NCBI RefSeq assembly: GCF_030247185.1
Contig: NC_080570.1
Span: forward strand, 121,894,689 to 121,958,688
DNA from: Malaya genurostris
Lineage: Eukaryota; Arthropoda; Insecta; Diptera; Culicidae
Length of the DNA stretch: 64,000 nt
Direction of reading: 5' to 3'
This document shows, piece by piece, positions 35,720-46,559 of the stretch. How positions within the stretch are numbered: position 1 is the first letter of the stretch; each line of letters begins with the position of its first letter. The notes under the pieces were generated by a model that was not told the DNA's origin, made no database searches, and saw nothing but the letters and a program-made list of their open reading frames with translations. The translations under genes were made by a program, and so were the position numbers.

Positions 35720-36440
35720 TCTATAACACGTAATGTTGTCTGCTCGGTTCGTAAGTTCATAGCTTACGAAACTCTACACGCTCTTTGAACATAACTCATG
35801 GTTTGAGTTGCGATTACTCAAATTCATAAACTGGAACAATATGTCAAAATTTGAGTATGGATTTGAGTAAAATAAACTCGTTGCCATGAGTTCTCTCGCA
35901 TTTAGTCCTACATTAGAGTAAGCGTTGAGTTTTTGAACATTTGAGTGAAAAAATTACTTCTTGCAGTTCAGTGCGTTTCCATTCTCGGAATATTCTTATC
36001 GAAATAAAGAATGCAAGAATACGTCGTTTTCCATTGCCGTTTCTAGATCCGGTTTTAAAAACATGAATCAACGTTAATCATAGATGTTTTGTGGTTTCAA
36101 TTATGCTTAGTGAAAAGCGCAACATAAGGATATCAAAACAATTCAATTTGTACCCCAAACCGTTCCAAAGGAAACGGTTTTGAATCACTACTTTGCGCAT
36201 TCAAAAGCAAGAAGAACAACTCAAATTTTGAGTTGAACTTACTCAAATTTTGAACAAAATATTTTTTTCTTATTTTGAGTAAAAATTACTCAAGTTTTGA
36301 CAATTTCGTCCCTTAACGCAAAAATGAGTAGATAGGTGGTAACTCAAGTTTAGAGTACGTGCACCTTTTATGAATTTGAGTGATGTGTCACTCAATTTTG
36401 AGTTATGGTCAATGATATGCTTTTTCCGCAGTGTATGATT
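35720..36440. repeat. Region dense in TTGAGT/ACTCAA words, possible MITE
   Basis: Motifs such as ACTCAAATTTTGAGT-like pairs occur many times in both orientations (35815-35960 and 36220-36410). This suggests a decayed element with subterminal repeats. End positions cannot be fixed. A similar texture occurs at 27740-27960. Confidence 0.4.
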
Positions 36441-36486
36441 ATGAGTTAAAAATGATTTTATCTCAGTGTAAAATTGAACCTCCAAC

Positions 36487-36756
36487 CAGAGTTGCCAGGT
36501 TATATTTTCAAAAATCTGACAAAACTCAAAAACTATATACAAGGAAATTTTTGCCGGGCTTCATTTTCAGTGAGCAAAACAAAAAAAAAGGTTTTCCCAC
36601 CTATTGTATACAGGCCAAAACCGTAAAGATCTAGGAAAAAATGAAAAGTCTGGGAAAATTTGGAAAATCTGGCAAAAGATCTGGTTAGTTTGAGTGTCTG
36701 GCGAAACGAGGAAAATCTGGCATTTGCCAGCCAAATCTGGCAACCTGGCAACGCTG
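36487..36756. mobile_element. hAT-type MITE, 270 bp, uninterrupted relative of 26147-27696
   Basis: TIRs CAGAGTTGCCAGGTT (36487-36501) and, as reverse complement, CAGCGTTGCCAGGTT (36742-36756). An exact 8-bp target duplication CCTCCAAC occurs at 36479-36486 and 36757-36764. In the opposite orientation its sequence matches both halves of the interrupted copy at 26147-27696. It is non-coding. Confidence 0.93.
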
Positions 36757-36819
36757 CCTCCAACAAACTTTGACTTCGGCTTGCACACATTCTAATTTCG
36801 TATATGAACAGATCTGTGC

Positions 36820-37845
36820 ATTCTGCATCGGTGTGTGTGTGAAATTGCTCAAAAATCGAATCATAATCGATTATTTGAAAGACAGTTCCGACATCTCGGT
36901 TGATTCTTCCGTCACCGTCACCGGAACGTCAACGTCCGTCACCGTCATTCTAGTTCACACGATCCGGTTTCCTATCCGTGTCCGTCATGTCATTTTCTAA
37001 CACGTTCAATTTGAAGAACTTAGTTTCGCACAATTTTATTCCACTAATACAAAATCTGGGAGCTTTTGAAGCCAATCGATCTGTTGTTTTCCTACCTTTT
37101 AATCAAATAAATAACTTTCAAAATTAACTAGAAAGAGGAAAAAACAATACAATCAGTTCCACTCAACAACTTAACGTACTTTGCAAATCTACTGATAAAT
37201 TTAATTACTTATATGTGGTATATTTCGTTTAAGAGTGGGATCTTGACACCGAATACATACATAACAAACGTCAGCTCAATAACGTAATCATATGAATCGT
37301 GCATGTGTGCGATAATCACAGTCCGTCAAATATTCTTTCGGAGAAATGTTGACGAAGCTTGCCGTTGACGGACGTTGACGTTCCGGATCTCTGCTGGATC
37401 GTGTGAATACGCAAAGGGAAAACTCATTTGACTAATTTTGACGGAGGCTGACGTTCCGGTGACGGTGACGGAAGAAGCCGGATCGTCTGAATCGTACATA
37501 ATTTTGACGGAGGCTTACGTTCCGGTGACGGTGACGGAAGAAGCCGGATCGTCTGAATCGTACATTAGGCCGTTAGAGCAAGTGGCAGTTCCTTTTGTAT
37601 TCTTTCTCTTTTATTAATTACCAAGCGGTTTCCACGTTTATCACTCAACTCTGCATAAAATGATACCCGAAATTTTTGACTGTCGGATAGAATTGTGGAT
37701 CCCAAGCAAATCTTTATAATCACATGACAATATTCAGAAGAGAAAGTAAACAAACAGAAACTGTCACTTGCTCTTACGGCCTTCTGAAAAATCAACCGAG
37801 AATGTCGGAACTGTCTTTCAAATAATCGATTGTGATTGCAGAATG
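36820..37845. repeat. Inverted-repeat element with GACGGT-rich interior
   Basis: The left arm (TAATCGATTATTTGAAAGAC, AGTTCCGACAT, CTCGGTTGATT) is matched in reverse complement at 37790-37845. Inside are GTCACCGTCACCGGAACG on the left and CGTTCCGGTGACGGTGACGG on the right, a second inverted pair. The right part contains the relative of the MITE at 35444-35700. Total about 1 kb; no coding potential. Confidence 0.7.
37434..37564 (+). repeat. Tandem duplication of an approximately 66-bp GACGG-rich unit
   Basis: Two nearly identical units (ATTTTGACGGAGGCT, ACGTTCCGGTGACGGTGACG, AAGAAGCCGGATCGTCTG, AATCGTACAT) lie side by side within the inverted-repeat element. Confidence 0.9.
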
Positions 37846-37849
37846 CAGA

Positions 37850-39860
37850 TGAAAATATATTTGACAAGTAAATGGTTGCTAGTTCGCTAGAAATGGTCAT
37901 TTCTCGATATTCTCTGCACGTTTTTTTTTTTTGAAGAAAATTTATATTAGTTTGGATGTCTGTTTCTTTCTGCCTAACTAATGGCTAGTATAGAAAATGA
38001 ATGTGCGCTTTCAAGAATTTCTATAACCATATTTCATATTAGGCAGTTATATTTTTTTCACATTGAAACATGGAACTGCAGTGTATAGAGATTTAACTTG
38101 CCAAAGCACACAAATGCTATCCGGCAGGGCTTACCGAAGTGGGCTTTTTTTGTTTCTTTTTTGGCACTCCTCATGTCGGTCGAGTTCGGTCTAATTGGAA
38201 ATGTTGGCAGTTCGCTTCGGAAAGATCCAGACGAGCAGGCGCTGGCACGGGCAAGTTTTTATTTGAACTTTGTTTTTCAAGTTTTTTTTTGGCTCTCTGG
38301 TTATGCAGGATAAAAAGTTGCTTATTCTCTTCGACTCCAATCCAATTATAAATGGATTTCAGTTCGGAAACTGTGTCCCTCGCCGACCTGTCCAAAAAGG
38401 AAATCCCGCACACCGGACCAATCGAGAGCCGGCAGGCAACCAAAGCAAAGCTTCTTTGACAGATCGTTTTTCTGCTGAGTGCAAAACAATTTTCGCCAAG
38501 ATGCTATCGAGGCCAATAAAAAGTGACAAATGCTTGCTTGCTGCCAGCCGAATGAGGAGAAAAAAAAGTTCATCAACCGGCATCATTTTCTCGGCAGTTT
38601 CACATCAACTTCGGTCGAATCCAAATGAAACGTTATTTTATTCAAATCATTCCCCTCTGGTCTTGGTCTTGGTCTGATCTGGTTTGGTCGCTGATTCACC
38701 GTCGGTTGGCACCCAGCATTCAACCGACCAGTCGAGGCGTGATGATCGCCTTCGGTTCCTGGGGGGGAGTGTGATAAATCCCTTTATTTCAACAGACGCT
38801 GGTCAACTTGGCGTGCTAAAGCTACCGAAATCGTAGAACATAATGGAACTGAAAATTAGATTAGGTTGGTTCCTAGCAGCTGTTTCCACACTTTCGCATC
38901 AGTTGTTCGCCGCTGTCCTGATGGGGCACTAGAGGAAATAAGAAGCTGAAGAAAAAAAACAAAGAAAACCGATCATCATTCTTCCCAGCTGATGTAAAAG
39001 TGCGCAAAAAATGTTCTGACGAATGACGCGGAAAATTGCAACTGTCAAATGTGGTTTTTCATCTTCGGGCTAGCTTTTTTCGTAACTGACTTTGCCATTA
39101 TTTGCCGTCCGGACACTTTCCCAACTAGAAAACCACAATAAAAGTTGCCCAGCAGTGGTCGATAGAGGATGTTGTGGCTTCCGGCTACGGCTCGGACAGA
39201 ATGGGAAATTAGCAAGATAATTGTGGTCAAGAGTCATGATGCAGCTTTTTTTCGGGGGTTTTCGCAAGTTGACTGCATTGGGATTGCAGCACATTAGAAC
39301 TGCGAGAAAAAAAACGATAGCTGACTATGCTAAGTGCACTCGGAATTAGACCACTTAAGAGCTGCATAATAGAATGAGAATGCATTGCTTTATTTGAAAA
39401 ACAGTGTACATTTTATGCGCGGGAAGTGAGTGAATACCTTATCAGTTCAGGTACAATAACTTGATTAATGCTCCCGACAAAAATCGATGCAATCTCTTCA
39501 ATTGAATCGATTCGTTCCAGATGATTAGAGGAACGTGTCACCTGAATCAATTTGTTCTAATTCCTTATTGCATTAGTTAGGGCATATTGCATAATTTATG
39601 CCAGTTACAAAATTTAAATCTGGATTTTAAAACAAGAAAAACTGGCAGCCCCAGCAGTGTTTTACTCGTGTTTCAAATATGCAAAACATAGAACGGCATC
39701 GTTGACCAGTTTTAAATTTGACAGTAGAACTGGTCGAATAAATAAAACTAAAACGGATTGCTGGAGATACGTTTGTTTCAGTTTCATTTACATTATAGAC
39801 CACCCATATGAATCTTGCAGCTGCTGAATTTGCTCTTACTGAGTTAGTTTCTTTCAAATA
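37850..39860. other. Unassigned unique DNA
   Basis: Several overlapping short ORFs on both strands at 38100-38680 carry no recognisable motif. GGTCTTGGTCTTGGTCTG near 38660 is a short local repeat. No TIR or LINE signature was seen; it is one of the more unique-looking stretches, together with 21.8-24.6 kb. Confidence 0.45.
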
Positions 39861-39866
39861 TATTAT

Positions 39867-40013
39867 CGCCCTTATTCTGAATAACGTCGTATCGTTTTTT
39901 CGCTCGTATTTCATTTGTTTTCCCCATAACGCTAGCAAAATCAAAGGTAGCTATGATTCGATCGAACCATATTCGATCGAAAAATCAATACGTCGTTATT
40001 CAGAATAAGGGCG
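39867..40013. mobile_element. Small MITE, 147 bp, TIR CGCCCTTATTCTGAATAACG
   Basis: 26-bp inverted repeats match at 25 positions (39867-39892 and 39988-40013). TATTAT flanks both sides (39861-39866 and 40014-40019), a possible 6-bp target duplication, or TA within an AT-rich site. The centre has GATTCGATCGAACC / TTCGATCGAA words. Non-coding. Confidence 0.85.
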
Positions 40014-40459
40014 TATTATATATCAATATGGGTCAGTCTTGCGATTCAAGAGGGACATCACGGTAACATTGCGGTGACAAAAAAGGTTACTTATAGACAA
40101 CAATTTTTTTAAACACATGACAGCTTTTCCAATCAGTACACTGAATCAAACAACCCCAAATATATAAAACATTTTTCCGTATGCACTGTACGAAAAAAAT
40201 GTAAATATGGCTCAAAGATGATGATTTTCAGAAAAATTAAACATAATTTCATCACTAGAATGCAAAGACGATGAGCTTAATTCTAATTCTGCACCGAACT
40301 TTGAACGGTTTGTTACTTTGATTGTCGCATTTTTTATAGGCGAAATTTTATTTCATCAGAAAAAAAAATTTGAAATATAGAAAAGTTCCCATCTCTAAGC
40401 GTACATCATTAGGTTTTGCACTATGACCACTCGAATGAACTACCAATGAACTGCCGATG

Positions 40460-40590
40460 AATCAAGTTCACCTTTTGACAGCTATCAGTGGTTTATTTAC
40501 GTATCTATTAACACGTATTCAAATTAGAATGAACGCAATGAATACATAAACAAACCACTGATAGCTGTCAAAATTGATTCATTTTGTTCA
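40460..40590. repeat. Short inverted repeat around TTTTGACAGCTATCAGTGG
   Basis: TTTTGACAGCTATCAGTGGT at about 40472 pairs exactly with ACCACTGATAGCTGTCAAAA near 40554. Flanking TGAATCAA / TTGATTCA extends the symmetry. The loop is about 60 bp. Probably a tiny MITE. Confidence 0.7.
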
Positions 40591-41210
40591 TTTTTGTGAG
40601 GTTATGTTATGTTTGTGCAAAACCTAATAGTCGATCAGAGATGCCAGATACTCTGTATAAAAAATCTGTATTATCTGTTTTCTCTAATAAAATTAAATAT
40701 CAACAATAAAATGATGTTCAAAGATGTTAGTCCAACACATTATGGCTGTAGAATTGTAGATTCGATGAGCAATAATTCTTTGCATCTGCCTGTTGGAACA
40801 GAAAGGTTAAATTCTACAAGAGGAATGAAATGCCAAGACTTTGCTTCTGGTCACTGCAATCATATACTAATAGTTTGCTCATACGAAAAAGCTTTTTTGT
40901 CGTGAATACGACTTACTTTACTATGGGGCGCCTTTTCAAAATTAGCCATATGGAAGAATGGGCAGAACTTACTCGCGAATATCTCGACTTGTATTAATGG
41001 TAGCAACATAATTCTTTCACCATTTCATCAAAAATATGATCAGGAATTCAGGATAATATTTTGAACAGTGTGCGATAACCACAAACAACTCAAAAATTAA
41101 GTTTTCTTAAAATTTGAAAACAACGCGGAAAACTTTTTACTTTCGCTTGGGTTTTTCGCGCAAGGACGACGATTTTGAGATAGTCAGGCACATATCTTCA
41201 ACTGAATGCG

Positions 41211-41243
41211 TATAAAAGGGGAACCGTGGTCGAAAATCGATCA
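41211..41243 (+). promoter_or_regulatory. TATA box and initiator of copy B
   Basis: TATAAAAG starts at 41211 and TCATTT has its A at 41243, 32 bp downstream, as in copy A. The first tandem 134-bp repeat begins about 50 bp after the predicted start site, so any transcript would consist largely of the tandem repeats. Confidence 0.65.
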
Positions 41244-41294
41244 TTTCTTCTTGTGCGTTCGATGGAAGCAGACGTCGTGGGAGTGGAATCATCA

Positions 41295-42058
41295 ACCAGC
41301 AGCGAGAGAGAATGCACCTTCTGCGTGGTTAATAAAAACCTCAAACGCTCAGGTCGCATCTCTCATTCGCTTGCTGGCCATCGAGGCGCGAGGACCAGCC
41401 AGCAGCAGCAGCGGGAGTTAAACTTTCCACCAGCAGCGCGAGAGAATGCACCTTCTGCGTGGTTAATAAAAACCTCAAACGATCAGGTCGCATCTCTCAT
41501 TCGCTTGCTGGCCATCGAGGCGCGAGGACCAGCCAGCAGCAGCAGCGGGAGTTAAACTTTCCACCAGCAGCGAGAGAGAATGCACCTTCTGCGTGGTTAA
41601 TAAAAACCTCAAACGCTCAGGTCGCATCTCTCATTCGCTTGCTGGCCATCGAGGCGCGAGGACCAGCCAGCAGCAGCAGCGGGAGTTAAACTTTCCACCA
41701 GCAGCGAGAGAGAATGCACCTTCTGCGTGGTTAATAAAAACCTCAAACGCTCAGGTCGCATCTCTCATTCGCTTGCTGGCCATCGAGGCGCGAGGACCAG
41801 CCAGCAGCAGCAGCGGGAGTTAAACTTTCCACCAGCAGCGAAAGAGAATGCACCTTCTGCGTGGTTAATAAAAACCTCAAACGCTCAGGTCGCATCTCTC
41901 ATTCGCTTGCTGGCCATCGAGGCGCGAGGACCAGCCAGCAGCAGCAGCGAGAGTTAACCAGCAGCGACGGAGAATGCACCTTCTGCGTGGTTTAAATCCT
42001 CAAACGCTCAGGTCGCATCTCTCATTCGCTTGCTGGCCACCAAGGCGAGAACCAGCAG
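41295..42058 (+). repeat. 134-bp tandem repeat, about six copies
   Basis: Copies start near 41295, 41430, 41563, 41697, 41831 and 41957 at ACCAGCAGCG. They contain AATGCACCTTCTGCGTGG, AAACGCTCAGGTCGCATCTC, TTCGCTTGCTGGCCA and GACCAGCCAGCAGCAGCAGC. Copies 2-5 are almost identical; copies 1 and 6 are diverged at the array edges, the usual pattern for recent unequal exchange. Frames are open (for example LKRSGRISHSLAGHRGA), but 134 is not a multiple of 3, so consecutive copies change frame and stops soon follow. Copy A has one diverged unit at about 28560-28650. Confidence 0.93.
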
Positions 42059-42143
42059 CGACTGAAACTGGATTCTGAGTGTTATTGGATCTAAATTTAG
42101 GTCTTGAACTCAGGGTCCAGTTCTCTATTCCAGACTTCTATTC

Positions 42144-42179
42144 GGTTGTTCTTAAAACCATAATAATACTCCTAAAGAA
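42144..42179 (+). promoter_or_regulatory. Histone-like 3' stem-loop plus purine-rich element, copy B unit 1
   Basis: GGTTGTTCTTAAAACC is a 16-nt hairpin with one G-A mismatch and loop TCTT. TAAAGAAT follows after about 13 nt. It corresponds to a more degraded site near 30205-30240 in copy A. Confidence 0.55.
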
Positions 42180-42728
42180 TTATGCGGAATTTACTTTACT
42201 GTACCTCTATACAACCCATTTTTGTCGTGAATACGACTTACTTTACTATGGGGTGCCTTTTCAAAATTTACCCTCTGAGAGAGTGATAAGAATCAGAACG
42301 CGTTCTAAGGAAGAGAACAAAATATCTGCTGCTGTACAACAAATCGTCCGGGAAAAATGTTCCGAAAAGTGGTGAATATCGCAGTGAGTTCCTCAATTTG
42401 GTCCTTGTGAATGCTAGAAACGAGTCCCTTCAGCATATTGATAGTTTCTTTCAATAAAATATGCAAATCCGAAATGAAATAATCGACATTAAAATTCTGT
42501 ATGCGGCTATTTTTATAGCCGTTAGGACCGCCCATTAGTGAAAAAGCTACAAACGAAATCAGGTAGAAACAAGCCTCTCAACAAAACTTGAATCAGTTTG
42601 GATTGTATCGCCACTGCGAGCAGATGTGTTTTGTGTCGTCTGCACGCTTTCGACAAGAGCGATTACGTCACAGCTGCCAGTCATTAGCATTGGGAAAAAA
42701 ACAACGATGGAGAGCATTGCACAATATC

Positions 42729-42764
42729 AGCCGTTCTAATGGCTCTAAAAGTTTTCTAAAGAAC
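42729..42764 (+). promoter_or_regulatory. Histone-like 3' stem-loop plus purine-rich element, copy B unit 2
   Basis: AGCCGTTCTAATGGCT has a complete 6-bp stem (one G-T pair) and loop TCTA. TAAAGAAC follows after about 12 nt. The closing U-A pair and the UHUH loop pattern fit histone stem-loops, although the base pair composition at the foot (AG..CT) differs from the usual GG..CC. Confidence 0.5.
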
Positions 42765-43271
42765 TATTAGGATTTGTTGTTCGCAAATCGTAGGGAAATA
42801 TCCTCAGTTTACGGCAAATCAAGAACAGTTTGCTTAGATTTGTGCACTTTTCGCTGTGTGAAATTCACAGTAATCGAGATCAAGTGAAGCTTTCTTTGTT
42901 TTTGCGAAAAATGTGAAAAAGGGGAATGCGTGCATAATTCATACAATTGATATTCGGAAGTGTTAAGGAACATGTCAGTTGTTTTCGTATTCACGACATC
43001 CAGTTATGTCTCTGACATTACCCACCCGCCTTTTTTTGTTGCTTCTTATGAAATCCGTATTAAATTTAGAAAATCTGTACCAAATCTGTATTATGTATGC
43101 GTATGTAAGAATCTGTATAATACAGATATATCTGTATAAATGGCATCTCTGTGCTCGATTAGTTTTGACATTTCAGATTTTGATGCATGCTAAACGCAAA
43201 CTATTAAACAATTTTGAATTAGTAACCTTTTCCGTCACAGGATGGTGTAACTGTGATGTCTTGTTCGATTT

Positions 43272-45180
<1,909 letters not shown>

Positions 45181-45221
45181 GTTGTGCACATGTTCACATT
45201 AATTTTGGGTGATGTTTCTTT

Positions 45222-45450
45222 TGGCATTAAAAATGCCTTACTCTTCACTATATGGGGCCGGGTGTCAATTAAAAGTTTCAAAAATAGTCGCGTAACCTTT
45301 TTGTGTCATAATTTTGAACGTTAATAACTCGGTCATTTGTTGATGGATTGTTATAATTTAACAACCAATCGATTCGGAAACTTTTAACTTAAACATGTAT
45401 GACGACGTCTTTTCAGTATTTCAATAGCATACTATTGAAAAAGTGGTTGG
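45222..45450 (+). repeat. About 230-bp duplicated segment, copy 1
   Basis: CATTAAAAATGCCTTA, then GGGTGTCAATT, TCGCGTAAC, GTCATTTGTTGATGGATT, ACAACCAATCGATT and CATACTATTGAAAAAGTGG recur in the same order at 46133-46361, about 910 bp away. This is a diverged direct duplication without a recognisable function. Confidence 0.8.
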
Positions 45451-45583
45451 AACCGACCTATGTTTTTATCCACCAATCCCTGTTGTGCAAAATGACGTCA
45501 ACTGCTTGTTCGACATAGGAGGCTTTGCGTCATGCATAAAAAACACCGTATCGTTATGCGTAGTATGAAGAGAAATCTATTGT

Positions 45584-45849
45584 CGTTTTCGTTTTTAAAT
45601 TGCACTACACCGGTGTAGCGAAAGTTGCACCTAAACCGTTCGTTTTTACCAATTGCACTACACCAGTGCTACACTTTTTCAGCACCGATACCACTGGTGT
45701 AGCACTCATCAAAAGTTTGGTGTAGCTCTGTGCAATGGAATCGTTTATTGTAGTCAATGGTTACTGTTTATGTTTTCGTCATTTTTGTTCGTTTATTCAT
45801 GCCTCAGTGTAGCACTGCACCGGTGTAGTGCAAATTAAAAACGAAAACG
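45584..45849. mobile_element. MITE, 266 bp, TIR CGTTTTCGTTTTTAAATTGC
   Basis: The left end and the reverse complement of the right end (45806-45849) match over about 30 bp, including the palindromic CTACACCGGTGTAG. CACTACACCAGTG and GGTGTAGCAC words recur inside. Non-coding. Confidence 0.82.
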
Positions 45850-46132
45850 CCATATAAATATAGGCTGCACAATATTTCTTTGCCTAGTTGATGTTTGACT
45901 GTGAATGAAACAAGTAGCTCGTCGTCAGCTCACTAGCTGATGACTGGATTGTATATGCGTTCACTTGTTGGATTGTCGCTTTTGCATTATGCGTTGGTGA
46001 AATTTCCTGTTGTCTGCGCAACACCGTGTTCGCTTGAGTATCTTATATATCATCTAGATATTGAAGAACCAAATCAGCGTGGTTTCCGATTCTTTTGAAA
46101 TATCCCATGTATTTAGCAAATTTTTGGTCGAT

Positions 46133-46361
46133 TTTGCCATTAAAAATGCCTTACACTTCGCTTCCCGAGGCTGGGTGTCAATTTAAAACATGCAAAACTA
46201 ATCGCGTAACATTTTTCTGTCATAATTTCTAACGCTTATAATTCAGTCATTTGTTGATGGATTTATATAATTCAACAACCAATCGATTTGGAAACATTTA
46301 ACTTAAACTTATGAGATAACGTCATTTGAATAATTCAATTGCATACCATTGAAAAATTGGT
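46133..46361 (+). repeat. About 230-bp duplicated segment, copy 2
   Basis: The downstream copy of 45222-45450. A possible third, very decayed, partial match (TTTGTTAATGGATTTTCCTA) follows at about 46466. Confidence 0.8.
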
Positions 46362-46559
46362 TTGAATTGAGTATTTTATTTTGGTTTCCTGGTAACTGTC
46401 AGGCCAATTTAGAATTATCGGCGATAGATTTTTCGGATCTAATGTGCAGCGCTTGTTTCTCGATGATTTGTTAATGGATTTTCCTAATTTAAATGATTCC
46501 AAAGATTCAATATTGTAAGCTTCAAAATGTTTTAATTTGGCAGCGGATCGGTTTGCATA

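Larger units (their letters stand above)
40899..42997 (+). repeat. Histone-gene-like units, copy B (two unit starts)
   Basis: A first unit starts at 40899 (GTCGTGAATACGACTTAC) with promoter, 134-bp tandem repeats and a stem-loop at 42144. A second unit start, the same words, lies at about 42225 and leads to a second stem-loop at 42729. The unit order (start, promoter, body, stem-loop, purine element) resembles a degraded histone repeat. No intact histone ORF is visible. Confidence 0.5.
40636..43151 (+). mobile_element. hAT-type element with histone-like cargo (copy B)
   Basis: The left end is CAGAGATGCCAGATACTCTG; the right end, as reverse complement, is CAGAGATGCCATTTATACAG. Flanks TAGTCGAT (40628-40635) and TGCTCGAT (43152-43159) share 6 of 8 positions, consistent with a decayed 8-bp duplication. 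ATCTGTATTA-type subterminal repeats are present at both ends. The cargo (40899-42997) matches the cargo of copy A, with TIR-like GTCGTGAATACGA at 40899-40911 and its complement at 42985-42997. Confidence 0.7.

Noticed and set aside
38098..38680. Cluster of overlapping frames possibly marking an exon
   Set aside because: Frames overlap on both strands, no splice pairs or protein motifs stand out, and the predicted peptides are unlike each other or any known family.
41226..41957. Overlapping similar frames in the 134-bp repeats as a repetitive protein gene
   Set aside because: The unit is not a multiple of 3, so the frame changes at each copy and stops follow; a non-coding repeat is simpler.
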